DNA of 64,000 bases from NCBI RefSeq assembly GCF_011634835.1, contig NZ_SIRP01000001.1:3158970-3222969 (forward strand). The letters are read 5' to 3'. Positions 33,161 to 41,734 of the stretch are shown here, piece by piece. Within the stretch, counting starts at the first letter, position 1, and every line of letters begins with the position of its first letter. The notes under the pieces are model-generated. The model saw only the letters and a program-made list of their open reading frames with translations. It was not told where the DNA came from and made no database searches. The DNA is from Isoptericola sp. BMS4 (GTDB taxonomy: Bacteria; Actinomycetota; Actinomycetes; Actinomycetales; Cellulomonadaceae). Position numbers and translations under genes: made by a program.

Positions 33161-35695
33161 ATGCCGACGCTGTCCCGCCGCCAGGTCCTCGCGATGGTGC
33201 CCGCGGGGGCCGCGTTCCTCGCGATCGCGCCGTCGATACGCGCCCACGCAGAGACGCCGTCGGACCACGCCCGCCTGCTGGCGAACGCGCGGGGCATCTT
33301 CGCCGGCACGGCGGAGTCGAACGCGCGACCGGAGGCGGCGGCCAAGCTCAAGGCCATCCACGACACGGCGCGCTCCCACCTCGACCGCATGGACTCCGCG
33401 GGCACGGGAGAGCTGTTCGCGGGCGTCCCGCTCGGCACGAGCGACCCGAACCTCAACACGTCGTTCGTCCGGTTGTACGAGATCGCCTTGGCGACGTGCA
33501 CCACGGGCTACGCGTCCGACCTGGTGGGCAACACCGACGTCCAGCGCCGCGTGCTGGACGGGCTCGAGTGGCTCCACGCCCACTACTACGGCGACCAGGA
33601 CACCGGCTACTACGGCAACTGGTACTACTGGGAGATCGGCATCTCCGCGAGCGTCAGCAAGGCGCTCGCCCTGCTGGCCGACCTGGCCGCAGCGGAACGG
33701 CCGGACCTCGTCCCCACGTACGTCGCGTCGATGGACGCGTACCTGCGCCACGGCAAGGACGGCGACGTCGACCTCGACTCCCGCTTCCACACCGGCGCGA
33801 ACCTCGCCGACATCACGACCAACCGCATCCTGCAGGGCGCCCTCACCGGCGACGACGCCCGCGTGTCGAAGGCGATCGCCGACCAGTCCACGGTGTTCGC
33901 GACGATCGACCCGTACGACCTCCAGCACGGCAACACCGACGGCTACTACGCCGACGGGTCGTTCATCCAGCACCACTCGGTGGCCTACACGGGCTCGTAC
34001 GGCCGCACGCTCCTCACGCGCGTCGTGCAGACCATCAAGCTGCTCGACGACACGACCGCCGCCCCCGGGACCGAGCTGGCCGACGTCGTCCACGGCTGGG
34101 TCCGTGACGGGTTCGCGCCCGTCATCGTGGACGGCTGGATGATGGAGATCGTCAAGGGCCGCGCCGTCTCCCGCACCGGCAGCGGGTACGCCGACGTCCG
34201 CACGGTGCTCGAGGCCGTGGTCGACCTGAGCGCCTACACGAGCGGCGACAACGCGGTCGAACTGGGCGGTTACGTCCGCCACCTCGCGTCGGCATCGACG
34301 CCGGATCCTCGACGCTTCGTCTCCCCCGTGAGCATCGTCCGCTACGCCGACCTGCTCGCGGACGCGGACGGGCCGACGGCGGACCTCAACCCTCCCGAGC
34401 GCTCGGTCGCCCTCAACGCGATGGACCGCACCGTGCACCGCCGCCCCGGGTACACGTTCGCGCTGGCACGCAGCTCGGACCGCATCAGCCGGTACGAGTA
34501 CATGAACGGCGAGAACCTCATGCCCTGGTTCCAGGGCGACGGCGCGTTCTACCTCTACCTCGCCGGCCAGGACCACACGCAGGCGTTCGGCGTCGACTTC
34601 TTCACCACCGTCTCGCCGTACCGCCTGCCCGGCACCACCGTGCCCGTCGAGGAGCGGCAGACCGTCCCCGACCTGTACGGGCGGTACTGGTACGAGAACC
34701 CCGACCACCCGCTCGGGTTCACCTCGTCGTCGACGTCGCAGAACACGTACGTCTACTTCCCGCGCGGCACCAACACGTTCTCGGGCGGCGCCGCCCTCGG
34801 CACGTACGGCGTCGCGGGCATGGTCCTGTCCGACGACGTCCCCTACGTCGACGCGCAGGCCGGCATCCTGCCCGACGACTTCGTCGTCTATGCCAACGCC
34901 CGCGCGGTGAAGTCGTGGTTCCTGCTCGACGACGAGGTCGTCGTGCTGGCCGCCGGCATCGGTGACGAGCACGGTCGCGACGTCGTCACGACGCTCGACT
35001 CCCGCATCGCCGCGCCCGGCGACGGCGTCGTCGTGGCCGGCGCCCGGCACGACGGGAGCGCCTGGTCGCCCGACGACGGCGCGGCGCCGCTCGCGTGGCT
35101 GCGGTGGGACAACCCGGGCCAGGGCGTCGCGGTCGGGTACGCCGTCCTCGACGCCGAACCCGTGACCGTGACGCTCGAGGACGTGACGCGCAGCCGCCGC
35201 GCGATCCGGAAGTCGAACCCCGACACGGCGGTCACCAAGCGCGTGTTCACGGCCGCCGTCGAGCACGCGAGCGAGCCCGCGGCCCTCGCCTACGCCATCG
35301 TGCCCGGCGCGACGCCGGAACGGCTCGCCGCCTACGGGGACGGAGGCCCGCTCACCGTGCTCGCCAACGACGAGCGCGTGCAGGCCGTGCACCACTCCAG
35401 CCTCGGGCTCACGGCCGCCACCGTGTTCGCGGGCCGTGCGCACGCGCGGAACCTGGACATCGACGGCCCGGCGTCCGTCATCGTGCGCGAGGACGACGAC
35501 GGCACGTCCGTCGCACTGTCCGACCCGACCATGCTGCGCGATGCCATCGCGGTGACGATCCGCGGCCGGCACCTCGACGTCGTGTCCGCCGACGACGGCG
35601 TCCAGGTGCGCCGGGTGCCCGGCGGCACCGAGGTGCGCGCCGACACGCGCGAGGCCTACGGCGCGAGCCTCACCGCGACGCTGCGCCGGCGGTGA
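33161..35695 (+). CDS. Secreted polysaccharide lyase family 8 enzyme
   Basis: An 844-residue lyase. The N-terminus (LSRRQVLAMVPAGAAFLAIAP) is a Tat signal, so the protein is exported folded. The alpha/alpha toroid domain holds the catalytic residues Asn214 (TGAN), His271 and Tyr280 (QHHSVAYTGSYG), nine residues apart as in hyaluronate lyases. RISRYEYMNGENLMPWFQGDG marks the middle beta domain. PL8 enzymes eliminate at uronic acids in hyaluronan, chondroitin, xanthan or glucuronan; the substrate cannot be chosen. GGGAG supports the ATG. It lies in an otherwise decayed region. Confidence 0.88.
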   Translation: MPTLSRRQVLAMVPAGAAFLAIAPSIRAHAETPSDHARLLANARGIFAGTAESNARPEAAAKLKAIHDTARSHLDRMDSAGTGELFAGVPLGTSDPNLNTSFVRLYEIALATCTTGYASDLVGNTDVQRRVLDGLEWLHAHYYGDQDTGYYGNWYYWEIGISASVSKALALLADLAAAERPDLVPTYVASMDAYLRHGKDGDVDLDSRFHTGANLADITTNRILQGALTGDDARVSKAIADQSTVFATIDPYDLQHGNTDGYYADGSFIQHHSVAYTGSYGRTLLTRVVQTIKLLDDTTAAPGTELADVVHGWVRDGFAPVIVDGWMMEIVKGRAVSRTGSGYADVRTVLEAVVDLSAYTSGDNAVELGGYVRHLASASTPDPRRFVSPVSIVRYADLLADADGPTADLNPPERSVALNAMDRTVHRRPGYTFALARSSDRISRYEYMNGENLMPWFQGDGAFYLYLAGQDHTQAFGVDFFTTVSPYRLPGTTVPVEERQTVPDLYGRYWYENPDHPLGFTSSSTSQNTYVYFPRGTNTFSGGAALGTYGVAGMVLSDDVPYVDAQAGILPDDFVVYANARAVKSWFLLDDEVVVLAAGIGDEHGRDVVTTLDSRIAAPGDGVVVAGARHDGSAWSPDDGAAPLAWLRWDNPGQGVAVGYAVLDAEPVTVTLEDVTRSRRAIRKSNPDTAVTKRVFTAAVEHASEPAALAYAIVPGATPERLAAYGDGGPLTVLANDERVQAVHHSSLGLTAATVFAGRAHARNLDIDGPASVIVREDDDGTSVALSDPTMLRDAIAVTIRGRHLDVVSADDGVQVRRVPGGTEVRADTREAYGASLTATLRRR

Positions 35696-35769
35696 CCGCA
35701 TCCCGGCTCCGCCGGACTCGGGCATCCCGATCACCGGTCGACAATGTCCGTCACCGGCCTGAAGGAAGT

Positions 35770-35816
35770 GGATAGAAAACACACACACTGGCAGCTTCTC
35801 TGCTAGGTTCTTATCC
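35770..35816 (+). promoter_or_regulatory. abiEi promoter (TAGGTT) with flanking inverted repeat
   Basis: TAGGTT at 35804-35809 ends 7 nt before the ATG at 35817, with no ribosome binding site. GGATAGAA (35770) and TTCTTATCC (35808-35816) form an imperfect inverted repeat around the promoter. AbiEi antitoxins bind inverted repeats at their own promoters, so this is a likely operator. Confidence 0.55.
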
Positions 35817-36407
35817 ATGGCTGCACTGCCGTCCGGCCTCCCGCCGACCTTCACCACCAAGGTCGCGCGCGAACTCGGGATACACAGCCGCGACCTGTAC
35901 CGATGGCGAGACGACAGCGAGGTCGTCGAGCTCTCGCGTGGGGTGTTCCGCCGCGGTGACGCACCCCCTCCGACGTATCCGGACCTCCTGGCCGTCGCGA
36001 CGCGTGTTCCGGGCGGCATCGTGTGCGGCCTCTCAGCGGCGTCGCTCTTCGACCTCACTGACACGCTCGTCGCTGAGGTGCAGATCGCGGTCAGGCGCGG
36101 CACCTACACCCCGCGAATCGACTTCCCGCCGACGGAGGTTCTGCGTTTCGAGGCCGTGAAGTTCGACCTGGGCAGGACGACGATCGAGGCCGCCCCGGGT
36201 GAGCCGATCCCTGTCTACGACCCCGCACGCACGGTCGTCGACCTCATGCGCCTGCGCCACCGCTTCGGCGAGCCCATCGCCCACTCCGCTCTCCGGCGCT
36301 ACATCGCCACCCCGGACGCTCGGCCCGCACAACTGCTGAAGTACGCCGCCGCGCTGGGCGTCTCCGGGCCTGTGCGTGCTGCGGTCGACGTCGCGAGCGC
36401 CCGATGA
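35817..36407 (+). CDS. abiEi: AbiEi-type antitoxin (type IV toxin-antitoxin, abortive infection)
   Basis: A 196-residue protein. The N-terminal winged helix (TTKVARELGIHSRDLYRWRDDSEVVELSRGVFRR) and the following AbiEi C-domain (CGLSAASLFDLTDTLVAEVQIAVRRG, then VYDPARTVVDLMRLRHRFGEPIAHSALRRY) are well matched. In type IV modules the antitoxin represses the operon and counters the toxin without stable binding. The ATG follows a leaderless -10, and the stop overlaps the toxin start (ATGA). Confidence 0.88.
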   Translation: MAALPSGLPPTFTTKVARELGIHSRDLYRWRDDSEVVELSRGVFRRGDAPPPTYPDLLAVATRVPGGIVCGLSAASLFDLTDTLVAEVQIAVRRGTYTPRIDFPPTEVLRFEAVKFDLGRTTIEAAPGEPIPVYDPARTVVDLMRLRHRFGEPIAHSALRRYIATPDARPAQLLKYAAALGVSGPVRAAVDVASAR

Positions 36408-37309
36408 CCCGGCCCACGCGGGCCACTGCGGCCGGACGCGCCTACCTCGACCTGCAGAACCGTGCCCGACGCGACAGGCGCGGCACGCAGGAGCTCCTGA
36501 CCATGTACGTCGTCGAGCGTTGGCTCGCCCGCTTGGGACAGTCTCCCCACACCGGCGACTTCGTCCTCAAGGGCGGCATGCTGCTCGCGGCCTTCGGCGG
36601 ACGCCGTCCGACCGTTGACGCCGACGCGCTCGCGAGGAACATGAGCGCCGACCAGGAGACGGTGACACGACGCGTCGCGGAGATCGCCTCGATCGAGCTC
36701 GACGACGGCGTCGACTACCTCGTCGACGCAGCGCGATCATCGATGATCCGCGACGACGCACTCTACTCCGGCGTCCGGGTCCTGATGCCCGCACGCATCG
36801 CCACGGCACAGATCAAGCTGCAGCTCGACATCAACTTCGGCGACCCGGTCACGCCATCCCCTCGCCCGGTCGAGATCCCCTCCCTGCGGGACGGGCTGGA
36901 GCCGGTACGCATCACGGGCTACCCGGTCGAGACGATCCTCGCGGAGAAGCTCGCGACGGCAATCGCGCTCGGCGAAGCGAACACGCGCGTCCGCGACTGG
37001 GCCGACGTCTACTCACTGACAAGCACCCAGCAGATCCGCTATGACGAGGTTCGTGCCGCTCTCGACGCGACGGCATCGTTCCGCCGAACCGTCCTCAACC
37101 CGCTGTCCTCGGAGATGGGGGGCCTCGTCAGGGCGCGGCAGGGGGCGTACCGCGCATACCGCCGACAGCTGGGTCCCGCGGGGGCGCGGCTCCCCGAAGC
37201 CTTCGATGACGTCGTCACTGCCGTCATCGCTTTCGCGGACCCCGTCATCGACCGGTCCGCCGCCCACCACAGGTGGAACCCCACCGCACGGACCTGGGAA
37301 GAGGAGTGA
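36404..37309 (+). CDS. abiEii: AbiEii-type nucleotidyltransferase toxin
   Basis: A 301-residue DNA-polymerase-beta-like nucleotidyltransferase. FVLKGGMLLAAFGGRRPTVDADAL holds the KGG and TxDxD motifs; TGYPVETILAEKLATAIALGEANTRVRDWADVY is the later conserved block with the RDxxD-type motif. AbiEii toxins modify tRNA or other targets and cause growth arrest during phage attack. Coupled to abiEi by a 4-bp overlap. The gene has more AT than its neighbours, consistent with transfer. Confidence 0.88.
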   Translation: MTRPTRATAAGRAYLDLQNRARRDRRGTQELLTMYVVERWLARLGQSPHTGDFVLKGGMLLAAFGGRRPTVDADALARNMSADQETVTRRVAEIASIELDDGVDYLVDAARSSMIRDDALYSGVRVLMPARIATAQIKLQLDINFGDPVTPSPRPVEIPSLRDGLEPVRITGYPVETILAEKLATAIALGEANTRVRDWADVYSLTSTQQIRYDEVRAALDATASFRRTVLNPLSSEMGGLVRARQGAYRAYRRQLGPAGARLPEAFDDVVTAVIAFADPVIDRSAAHHRWNPTARTWEEE

Positions 37310-37341
37310 CCCGCGGGCGACGTGACCCGCACCGAGAGCCC

Positions 37342-37462
37342 CGCACCTGCCTGGCGCTGTCCGACCTGACGATGCGGCGCGACGCCGTCACCATGACGGT
37401 CCGCGGCCGGCACCCGCACCCACCAGGCCTACGGCTCGAGCCTCACCGCCACCCTGTGCGGC
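37342..37462 (+). pseudogene. 3'-end remnant of a second PL8 lyase gene
   Basis: Bases 37342-37413 align without gaps to 35501-35572 of the intact PL8 gene (57 of 72 identical by eye), giving LALSDLTMRRDAVTMTVRGRH against VALSDPTMLRDAIAVTIRGRH. Bases 37425-37462 align to 35652-35689 (QAYGSSLTATL against EAYGASLTATL). About 68 bp are missing between the blocks and the two lie in different frames. The AbiE module therefore lies between an intact PL8 3' end and this remnant. Confidence 0.8.
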
Positions 37463-37495
37463 GCTGGCGACAGCCGGTCCCGCACGACGGCGACG

Positions 37496-38314
37496 TCACT
37501 TCACCGCGCCGCCGAGCGCGCCGGCGGCGATGTACCGCTGGGCGAGTACGAGCAGGACGACCGCGGGGATCGAGGAGATGACCGCGCTGGCCATGACCGG
37601 GCCCCAGCTCTGCACGTTGCCCTGCAGGTAGTCGTAGATGCCGAGCGTGATGGGCTTGATGTCGGCGCCGGTGGTCAGCGTGAGGCCGAACATGAAGTCG
37701 CTCCACGCGAACAGGAAGCTGAACAGGCCGGCCGTGATGAGCGAGTTCCGGCTCACCGGCACGATGATCGACCAGAAGGCCCGGAAGTGGCCGGCGCCGT
37801 CGACCCGCGCCGCCTCGGTGAGCGCGGGCGGGATGGACCGCATGAACGCGCTCATGATGAGGATCGCGAACGGGATGCCGTGGGTCGCGTTGGCCAGGAT
37901 CAGACCGGCGTAGGTGTTGAGCAGGCCCAGGTCGTTGAACAGCGTGTAGAGCGAGTTCGCGATGACGATGCCCGGGATCATCTGCGCCAGCAGCAGCACG
38001 AAGAGGAAGATCCCCATGCCACGCAGCCGGAACCGCGCCAGCGCGTAGGCGGCCGGGGTGGCCACGGCGAGGGAGACCGCGACGGCCCCCAGCGCGACGA
38101 TCATGCTCGTGACGAGGTTGCCGGTCTGGTCCTCCCATGCCCGGCGGTAGCCGTCGAACGTGATGTCGGTCGGGAAGAACGAGCTGTTCGCCGCTGTGCC
38201 GCCGCCCTGGAGGGACACGTTGACCATCCAGTAGACGGGGAACAGCATGAGCGCGAGGAGCACGATCCCGACGATCGTGGACCGCAGCTGTCGGACGTCG
38301 GTCTTCTGCAACAC
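37496..38314 (-). CDS. Carbohydrate ABC transporter permease (MalG-like)
   Basis: A 272-residue inner-membrane subunit with six hydrophobic segments. The EAA loop is EAARVDGAGHFRAFWSIIVP near residue 170, contacting the ATPase. TPAAYALARFRLRG is typical of CUT1 second permeases. The GTG at 38314 lies 9 bp after the stop of the partner permease. No ATPase gene is in the cluster, so a shared MsiK-type ATPase is expected, as is usual in actinobacteria. Confidence 0.9.
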   Translation of the reverse strand: MLQKTDVRQLRSTIVGIVLLALMLFPVYWMVNVSLQGGGTAANSSFFPTDITFDGYRRAWEDQTGNLVTSMIVALGAVAVSLAVATPAAYALARFRLRGMGIFLFVLLLAQMIPGIVIANSLYTLFNDLGLLNTYAGLILANATHGIPFAILIMSAFMRSIPPALTEAARVDGAGHFRAFWSIIVPVSRNSLITAGLFSFLFAWSDFMFGLTLTTGADIKPITLGIYDYLQGNVQSWGPVMASAVISSIPAVVLLVLAQRYIAAGALGGAVK

Positions 38315-38323
38315 GAGAGAACC

Positions 38324-39283
38324 TCACTCATCCACGGCGCGCCGGTTGACGCGCAGGTACACGACGGCGAACACCAGCGACACCACGATGAGGATGTTGC
38401 TGACGGCCGCGCCGGTGCCGAAGGAGAACTCCTGGAACGAGCGCCGATAGGAGTCCGTGGCCAGGGTCTGGGTGGCGTTGGCCGGTCCTCCGCCGGTCAG
38501 TCCCAGGATGATGTCGAGCACCTTGAGCGTGTAGATCACCCCGAGGACGAGCACGACGCTGACGACGGGGCGCAGGTTCGGCCAGGTGATGTGCCAGAAC
38601 GCCCTCGCCCCGGTGGCGCCGTCGAGCGCGCCGGCCTCGTAGAGCTCGTCGGGGATGTTCTGCAGGCCCGAGTACAGCAGCGTCATGTTGAACGGGATGC
38701 CGATCCAGACGTTGACGATGATCACCGCGACGAGCGCCACGTCCGGGCTGGTGAGCCAGTGCACCGGCGCGATCCCGATCGTGCCCAGCGCCTCGTTGAG
38801 GATGCCGCCGTCCTGGTCGAGGATCCACTTCCAGACCGCCGTCCCCGCGATCATGGGCAGCAGCCACGGAAGGAGCAGCAGCGAGCGCAGGACGTTGCCC
38901 AACGGGAAGCGGCGCTTGAAGAACAGGGCGAAGAGCAGGCCGATGACGAACTGGCCGAGGATCGAGCCCACGGTGAACAGCGCGGTGTTCAGCACGGTGG
39001 TGCGGAACAGGCTGCTCGAGACGACCTCGGCGTAGTTGGCGAGCCCGACCCACGGCGCCTCCCCCGAGACGAAGGTCCGCACCGTGTAGTCCTGCGAGCC
39101 CATCGCCAGGTTCTTGACGATCGGGTACCCGAAGAACACGAGGACGTACGCGATCGCCGGGACGAGGAACATCCACTGGGCGGTGCGCTCACGTGTCCGG
39201 GCGCGGCGGCGTCGCCGGCCTGCGCCGTAGCCGGGTGCGGCAGCGGCGCGCGCGGACCCGGCGGCAAGGGTGGTGGTGGTCAT
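38324..39283 (-). CDS. Carbohydrate ABC transporter permease (MalF/UgpA-like)
   Basis: A 319-residue permease. A basic N-terminal tail (GRRRRRARTRERT) precedes six membrane segments starting with WMFLVPAIAYVLVFFGYP. LPWLLPMIAGTAVWKWILDQDGGILNEAL is typical of CUT1 first permeases. The EAA-type loop is YEAGALDGATGARAFWHITWPNL. The ATG at 39283 is chosen because the family N-terminus begins there; an upstream extension is unlikely. The binding-protein gene lies 49 bp upstream. Confidence 0.9.
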   Translation of the reverse strand: MTTTTLAAGSARAAAAPGYGAGRRRRRARTRERTAQWMFLVPAIAYVLVFFGYPIVKNLAMGSQDYTVRTFVSGEAPWVGLANYAEVVSSSLFRTTVLNTALFTVGSILGQFVIGLLFALFFKRRFPLGNVLRSLLLLPWLLPMIAGTAVWKWILDQDGGILNEALGTIGIAPVHWLTSPDVALVAVIIVNVWIGIPFNMTLLYSGLQNIPDELYEAGALDGATGARAFWHITWPNLRPVVSVVLVLGVIYTLKVLDIILGLTGGGPANATQTLATDSYRRSFQEFSFGTGAAVSNILIVVSLVFAVVYLRVNRRAVDE

Positions 39284-39332
39284 CGTCCGTCCTTCCTCGG
39301 TGACGACGAGAGGCACGACATCGGTGTGCGCA

Positions 39333-40538
39333 TCAGTCCCGCGCCGCCCGCTCGAGCGCGGCAGCGGGTGCCTCGCTCCCGGTCAGCGCGAGCTGCTGCG
39401 CGGTGTAGATCTGGGTGGCGGCGCGCGGCCAGTCGGGGCCGAGCAGCGCGGTCCGGGACCGGGCGGTCTGCACCGTGTCGACGAAGGCCGCGACGACGGG
39501 GTTGGCCTCGGCGGCCTCGGCGGCGACCTGCGGGTCCGAGGGCACGGCACCGCGACCGGTCGCCATGGTCAGCTGGTTCTCTCCGCGCGTCACGCAGGCG
39601 ACGAACTCCCCCGCCTTGGCCATCTTGTCCGGGTTCCCGGTGCGCGGGACGGTGAATGCCTCGCCGCCGAGCGGCGCCTCGAGCGTGTCGCCCGCCTGCG
39701 GCACGGGCAGCGGGAGGGCGGCGTAGTCGAGGCCGTCGGCGGCCTCGAGCGCGGGCATGTTCCACGGGCCGTTGACCATCATCGCGGCCTTGCCGGCGAT
39801 GAACTGGTCGTTCACGTCGTTCTGGGACCAGTTGACGACGCTCGACGACGCGGAGCCGTCCTGCACGAGGCCGTCGACGAAGGAGAGCGCCTCGACGGCC
39901 TCCGGCGACGTGAGGTCGTCCTCGTCCGCCCCGTTGCTCCACAGGTACGGCAGGAACTGCCACGTGCCCTCGAACGTGTTGGCCGCGCTGAAGGCGATGC
40001 CGTACCGGTCACCGGTGGTCAGCGCCGCGGCGGCGTCGCGGAGGTCGTCCCACGTGGTGGGCGGCTCGATCCCGGCCTCGGCGAGGGCGTCGACGTCGTA
40101 GAACAGCCCGATCGTGTTGACGACGGGAGCGATACCGTACAGGTCGCCGTCGTAGGTCCCGGCGTCGACGACGCCCTGGGGGAACCCGTCGCCGGTGATG
40201 CCGTAGTCGGTCAGGGGGCTGAGCGCCCCGGAGGACGCGATCTGCTGGACGTCGGGGTTGTCGAGCATGAGGACGTCGGGCAGCGTGTCGGACGACGCCT
40301 GCTGCAGGACGGTCGCGATGAGGCCGGAGCCCGCGACGTGGTTGGCCTGCACCGTCATGCCGACCTCGGCGGCGCAGACGTCGTAGACCTCCTGGTAGAC
40401 CGGCGCGCTGGTGTCCGACAGCGTGTCGGTCACGACCAGCGTGCCCTCGTCCGTACGGGCACCACCGCTGCAGGCGGACAGGCCGAGGACGACGGCGGCG
40501 GCCGACGCCGCGCCGACGGCGGTGTGGGTTCGTCGCAC
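39333..40538 (-). CDS. Sugar-binding lipoprotein of a CUT1 ABC importer
   Basis: A 401-residue extracytoplasmic solute-binding protein. The lipobox is LGLSAC with Cys23. The mature part has DVLMLDNPDVQQIASSGAL, PVVNTIGLFYDVDALAEAGI and AAMMVNGPWNMPAL, as in family 1 sugar-binding proteins. It captures an oligosaccharide for the two permeases downstream. AAGGAG 9 nt before the GTG at 40538 supports the start. A LacI-type operator overlaps the -35 of its promoter. The ligand is unknown; the locus context suggests an alpha-xyloside or related glycoside. Confidence 0.9.
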   Translation of the reverse strand: MRRTHTAVGAASAAAVVLGLSACSGGARTDEGTLVVTDTLSDTSAPVYQEVYDVCAAEVGMTVQANHVAGSGLIATVLQQASSDTLPDVLMLDNPDVQQIASSGALSPLTDYGITGDGFPQGVVDAGTYDGDLYGIAPVVNTIGLFYDVDALAEAGIEPPTTWDDLRDAAAALTTGDRYGIAFSAANTFEGTWQFLPYLWSNGADEDDLTSPEAVEALSFVDGLVQDGSASSSVVNWSQNDVNDQFIAGKAAMMVNGPWNMPALEAADGLDYAALPLPVPQAGDTLEAPLGGEAFTVPRTGNPDKMAKAGEFVACVTRGENQLTMATGRGAVPSDPQVAAEAAEANPVVAAFVDTVQTARSRTALLGPDWPRAATQIYTAQQLALTGSEAPAAALERAARD

Positions 40539-40573
40539 TGTCGTAGCTCCTTCGCTCGAATCACGTGACGGTG

Positions 40574-40611
40574 AGGCTAGGCAGGCGTCCGCCAGGTTGT
40601 CAAAGCGCTTT
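40574..40611 (-). promoter_or_regulatory. Promoter of the ABC importer with LacI operator
   Basis: On the minus strand TTGACA (40603-40598), an 18-bp spacer and TAGCCT (40579-40574) make a strong sigma-70-like promoter. The perfect palindrome AAAGCGCTTT (40602-40611) overlaps the -35, as expected for repression by the divergent LacI protein. Confidence 0.8.
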
Positions 40612-40679
40612 ACCGCACTCCCCGCGGTGTGTGATCATCGACCCGCACCACCCGTTCCCGAGCCCGAGGAGTCCCCTTG

Positions 40680-41684
40680 GTGACCATGCAGGACGTGGCC
40701 GACCACGCCGGCGTGTCCCTCACGACGGTGTCGTTCGTCGTCAACGGGACCAAGCGGGTCGCCCCGGCGACGCGCACGCGCGTCGAGGAGGCGATGGCCG
40801 ACCTCGGGTACCGCCGCAACGTGCTCGCCCGGGCGCTGGCCAGCCGTCGCAGCCACATCGTGGCGCTCGTGTTCCCGGCCCTGCGGCACCGGCTGGGCGG
40901 CACCGCGCTGAGCATCGTCACCGCCGCGGCGAGCGCGGCCACGGCGCGCGGCTTCAACGTCGTGCTCTGGCCCGTCGACGACACCGCCCAGCTCGACGAC
41001 TACCTCTCCGGAGGCCTCGTCGACGGGGTGCTGCTCATGGAGGTCACCGCCGACGACCCACGCATCGCCCTCCTCACCGAGCGGCAGGTCCCCTTCGGCC
41101 TCATCGGGCGTACCGACGACACCACCGGGCTGTCGTTCGTCGACATGGACTTCGCCGGCATGGTGACCGCCGGGCTCGACCACCTCACGGGCCTGGGGCA
41201 CCGCCGGGTCGCCCTGTTCGTGGGCGATCTCGACGACGCCTGGTCGGGCTACGGCCCCGTCGTCCGCACCGAGCAGGCCTACGTGGCCGAGGCGGCACGG
41301 CGCGGCCTCGACCCCGTCGTCGTCCGCGGCGGGCAGGACCCCCGCGCCGGCCGGCGCACGGCGACGGCGCTCGTCACGGACCGCCCCGACGTCACAGCCG
41401 TCCTCGCTCTCAACGAGGGCGCGCTGTCCGGGTTCGTCAACGGGCTCACCGCCGCCGGCCGCGCCGTCCCGGACGACGTCTCCGTCCTCGCCCTCGCGAC
41501 GTCGGCGACGGACGTCGCGACCGCTGACCCGGCGGTCAGCGCCGTCGTGGCGCCCGGCACGGAGCTCGGCACGCGCAGCGTCCAGTCGCTGGTCGACCGG
41601 CTCGCCGACCCCGGGTCGCCGCCCGCGCACGACCTCCTGCCCGGCACCCTCGAGCTCGTCGGGTCCACCGCCGCCCCGCGCTGA
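40680..41684 (+). CDS. LacI family transcriptional repressor
   Basis: A 334-residue repressor. The helix-turn-helix and hinge are TMQDVADHAGVSLTTVSFVVNGTKRVAPATRTRVEEA, followed by a periplasmic-binding-protein-like sensor domain with GLDHLTGLGHRRVALFVG. GAGGAG lies 8 nt before the GTG at 40680; a TTG 3 bp upstream and an ATG 6 bp downstream are alternatives. It diverges from the ABC importer and leads the alpha-xylosidase operon, so it probably controls both through AAAGCGCTTT. Confidence 0.9.
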   Translation: MTMQDVADHAGVSLTTVSFVVNGTKRVAPATRTRVEEAMADLGYRRNVLARALASRRSHIVALVFPALRHRLGGTALSIVTAAASAATARGFNVVLWPVDDTAQLDDYLSGGLVDGVLLMEVTADDPRIALLTERQVPFGLIGRTDDTTGLSFVDMDFAGMVTAGLDHLTGLGHRRVALFVGDLDDAWSGYGPVVRTEQAYVAEAARRGLDPVVVRGGQDPRAGRRTATALVTDRPDVTAVLALNEGALSGFVNGLTAAGRAVPDDVSVLALATSATDVATADPAVSAVVAPGTELGTRSVQSLVDRLADPGSPPAHDLLPGTLELVGSTAAPR

Positions 41685-41734
41685 CACCCGCCCGAACCGC
41701 TTCGTCCGCACCACCACCGGAAGGCCCCTCCCCC

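Noticed and set aside
32879-36103. Minus-strand reading frame of about 1070 codons opposite PL8
   Set aside because: Low-complexity shadow. It runs across the end of PL8 and into abiEi on the other strand.
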